In this document: piece by piece, positions 8,909-9,083 of the stretch
How positions within the stretch are numbered: position 1 is the first letter of the stretch
How the letters are laid out: every line of letters starts with the position of its first letter
Source of the DNA: Desulfonatronaceae bacterium UBA663
GTDB taxonomy: Bacteria > Desulfobacterota > Desulfovibrionia > Desulfovibrionales > Desulfonatronaceae
DNA: 9,083 nucleotides
Direction of reading: 5' to 3'
Assembly (NCBI GenBank): GCA_002299865.1
Contig: DBNV01000083.1
Span: forward strand, 1-9,083
Program-made: the position numbers and the translations under genes
The notes under the pieces: generated by a model
Told to the model about the DNA's origin: nothing
The model's input: only the letters and a program-made list of their open reading frames with translations
Database searches by the model: none

Positions 8909-8967
8909 GGGGAATGAAAGCATCCGTGCCGATGCAAATCCCATGAATAACGCGAACAAAGCGAATC

Positions 8968-9083
8968 CTAAAAGGAACGGGCGAAAAGCTCGGCTATGGC
9001 CTGTTTGCCGTTGGCCTCCAAAAAGCGCGTGCCCGTTCCGGTAAAATGGTTGTAACCAATCAAAGGATTGCTTCTTGTGCCTT
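8968..9083 (-). CDS. C-terminal end of an unrecognised protein (5' part outside window)
   Basis: An open frame on the minus strand enters at the right edge and ends at TAG (8968-8970), giving 37 residues. These include the Gly/Thr-rich NPLIGYNHFTGTGTRFLE and a helical-looking end GKQAIAELFARSF. The regular end, the sense of the frame and the terminator-like hairpin about 60 bases later support a real gene. I do not recognise the family and give no function. It is followed by uvrA after a 97-base gap counted from ATG to stop edge (8874-8967 non-coding). Confidence 0.55.
   Translation of the reverse strand, partial: GTRSNPLIGYNHFTGTGTRFLEANGKQAIAELFARSF

Overview
The window is a compact, GC-rich block of housekeeping genes, all read from the minus strand. 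The likely source is a deltaproteobacterial sulfate reducer of the Desulfovibrio type (Desulfovibrionales). This rests on the style of the proteins, on the gene order ffh-rpsP-KH protein-rimM-trmD-rplS, and on a TrmD that carries a second SPOUT methyltransferase domain of the Tm1570 type at its C terminus. I recall that fusion from Desulfovibrio, but I could not run a search, so the placement is inference.

Read in the direction of transcription (right to left), the window opens with the last 37 codons of an unrecognised gene. A 94-base gap with an intrinsic-terminator-like hairpin just ahead of the next start codon follows. Then come uvrA (nucleotide excision repair), a DUF374 acyltransferase-like gene and uppP (undecaprenyl-diphosphate phosphatase), closely spaced and probably co-transcribed. 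After uppP an AT-rich 131-base gap holds a plausible sigma-70 promoter. It drives a translation and protein-targeting operon: ffh (SRP GTPase), rpsP (S16), khpA (KH RNA-binding protein), rimM (16S processing), trmD-Tm1570 (tRNA m1G37 methyltransferase plus a second knotted methyltransferase) and rplS (L19), which is cut by the left window edge.

The second operon joins ribosome assembly (S16, RimM, L19), tRNA modification that protects reading frame (TrmD) and co-translational membrane targeting (Ffh). The first joins DNA repair to two envelope-lipid functions, a pairing that may only reflect neighbourhood.

No gap reaches 300 bases. I see no mobile element, CRISPR array, tRNA, rRNA or defence gene, and no evidence of an undescribed system. 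Points worth a second look are the two-knot TrmD fusion and its altered active-site loop, a Glu in place of the base-specifying Asp of the Ffh GTPase G4 motif, a terminator-like hairpin ending 15 bases before the uvrA start, and two small in-frame tandem duplications, in the DUF374 gene and in rimM.
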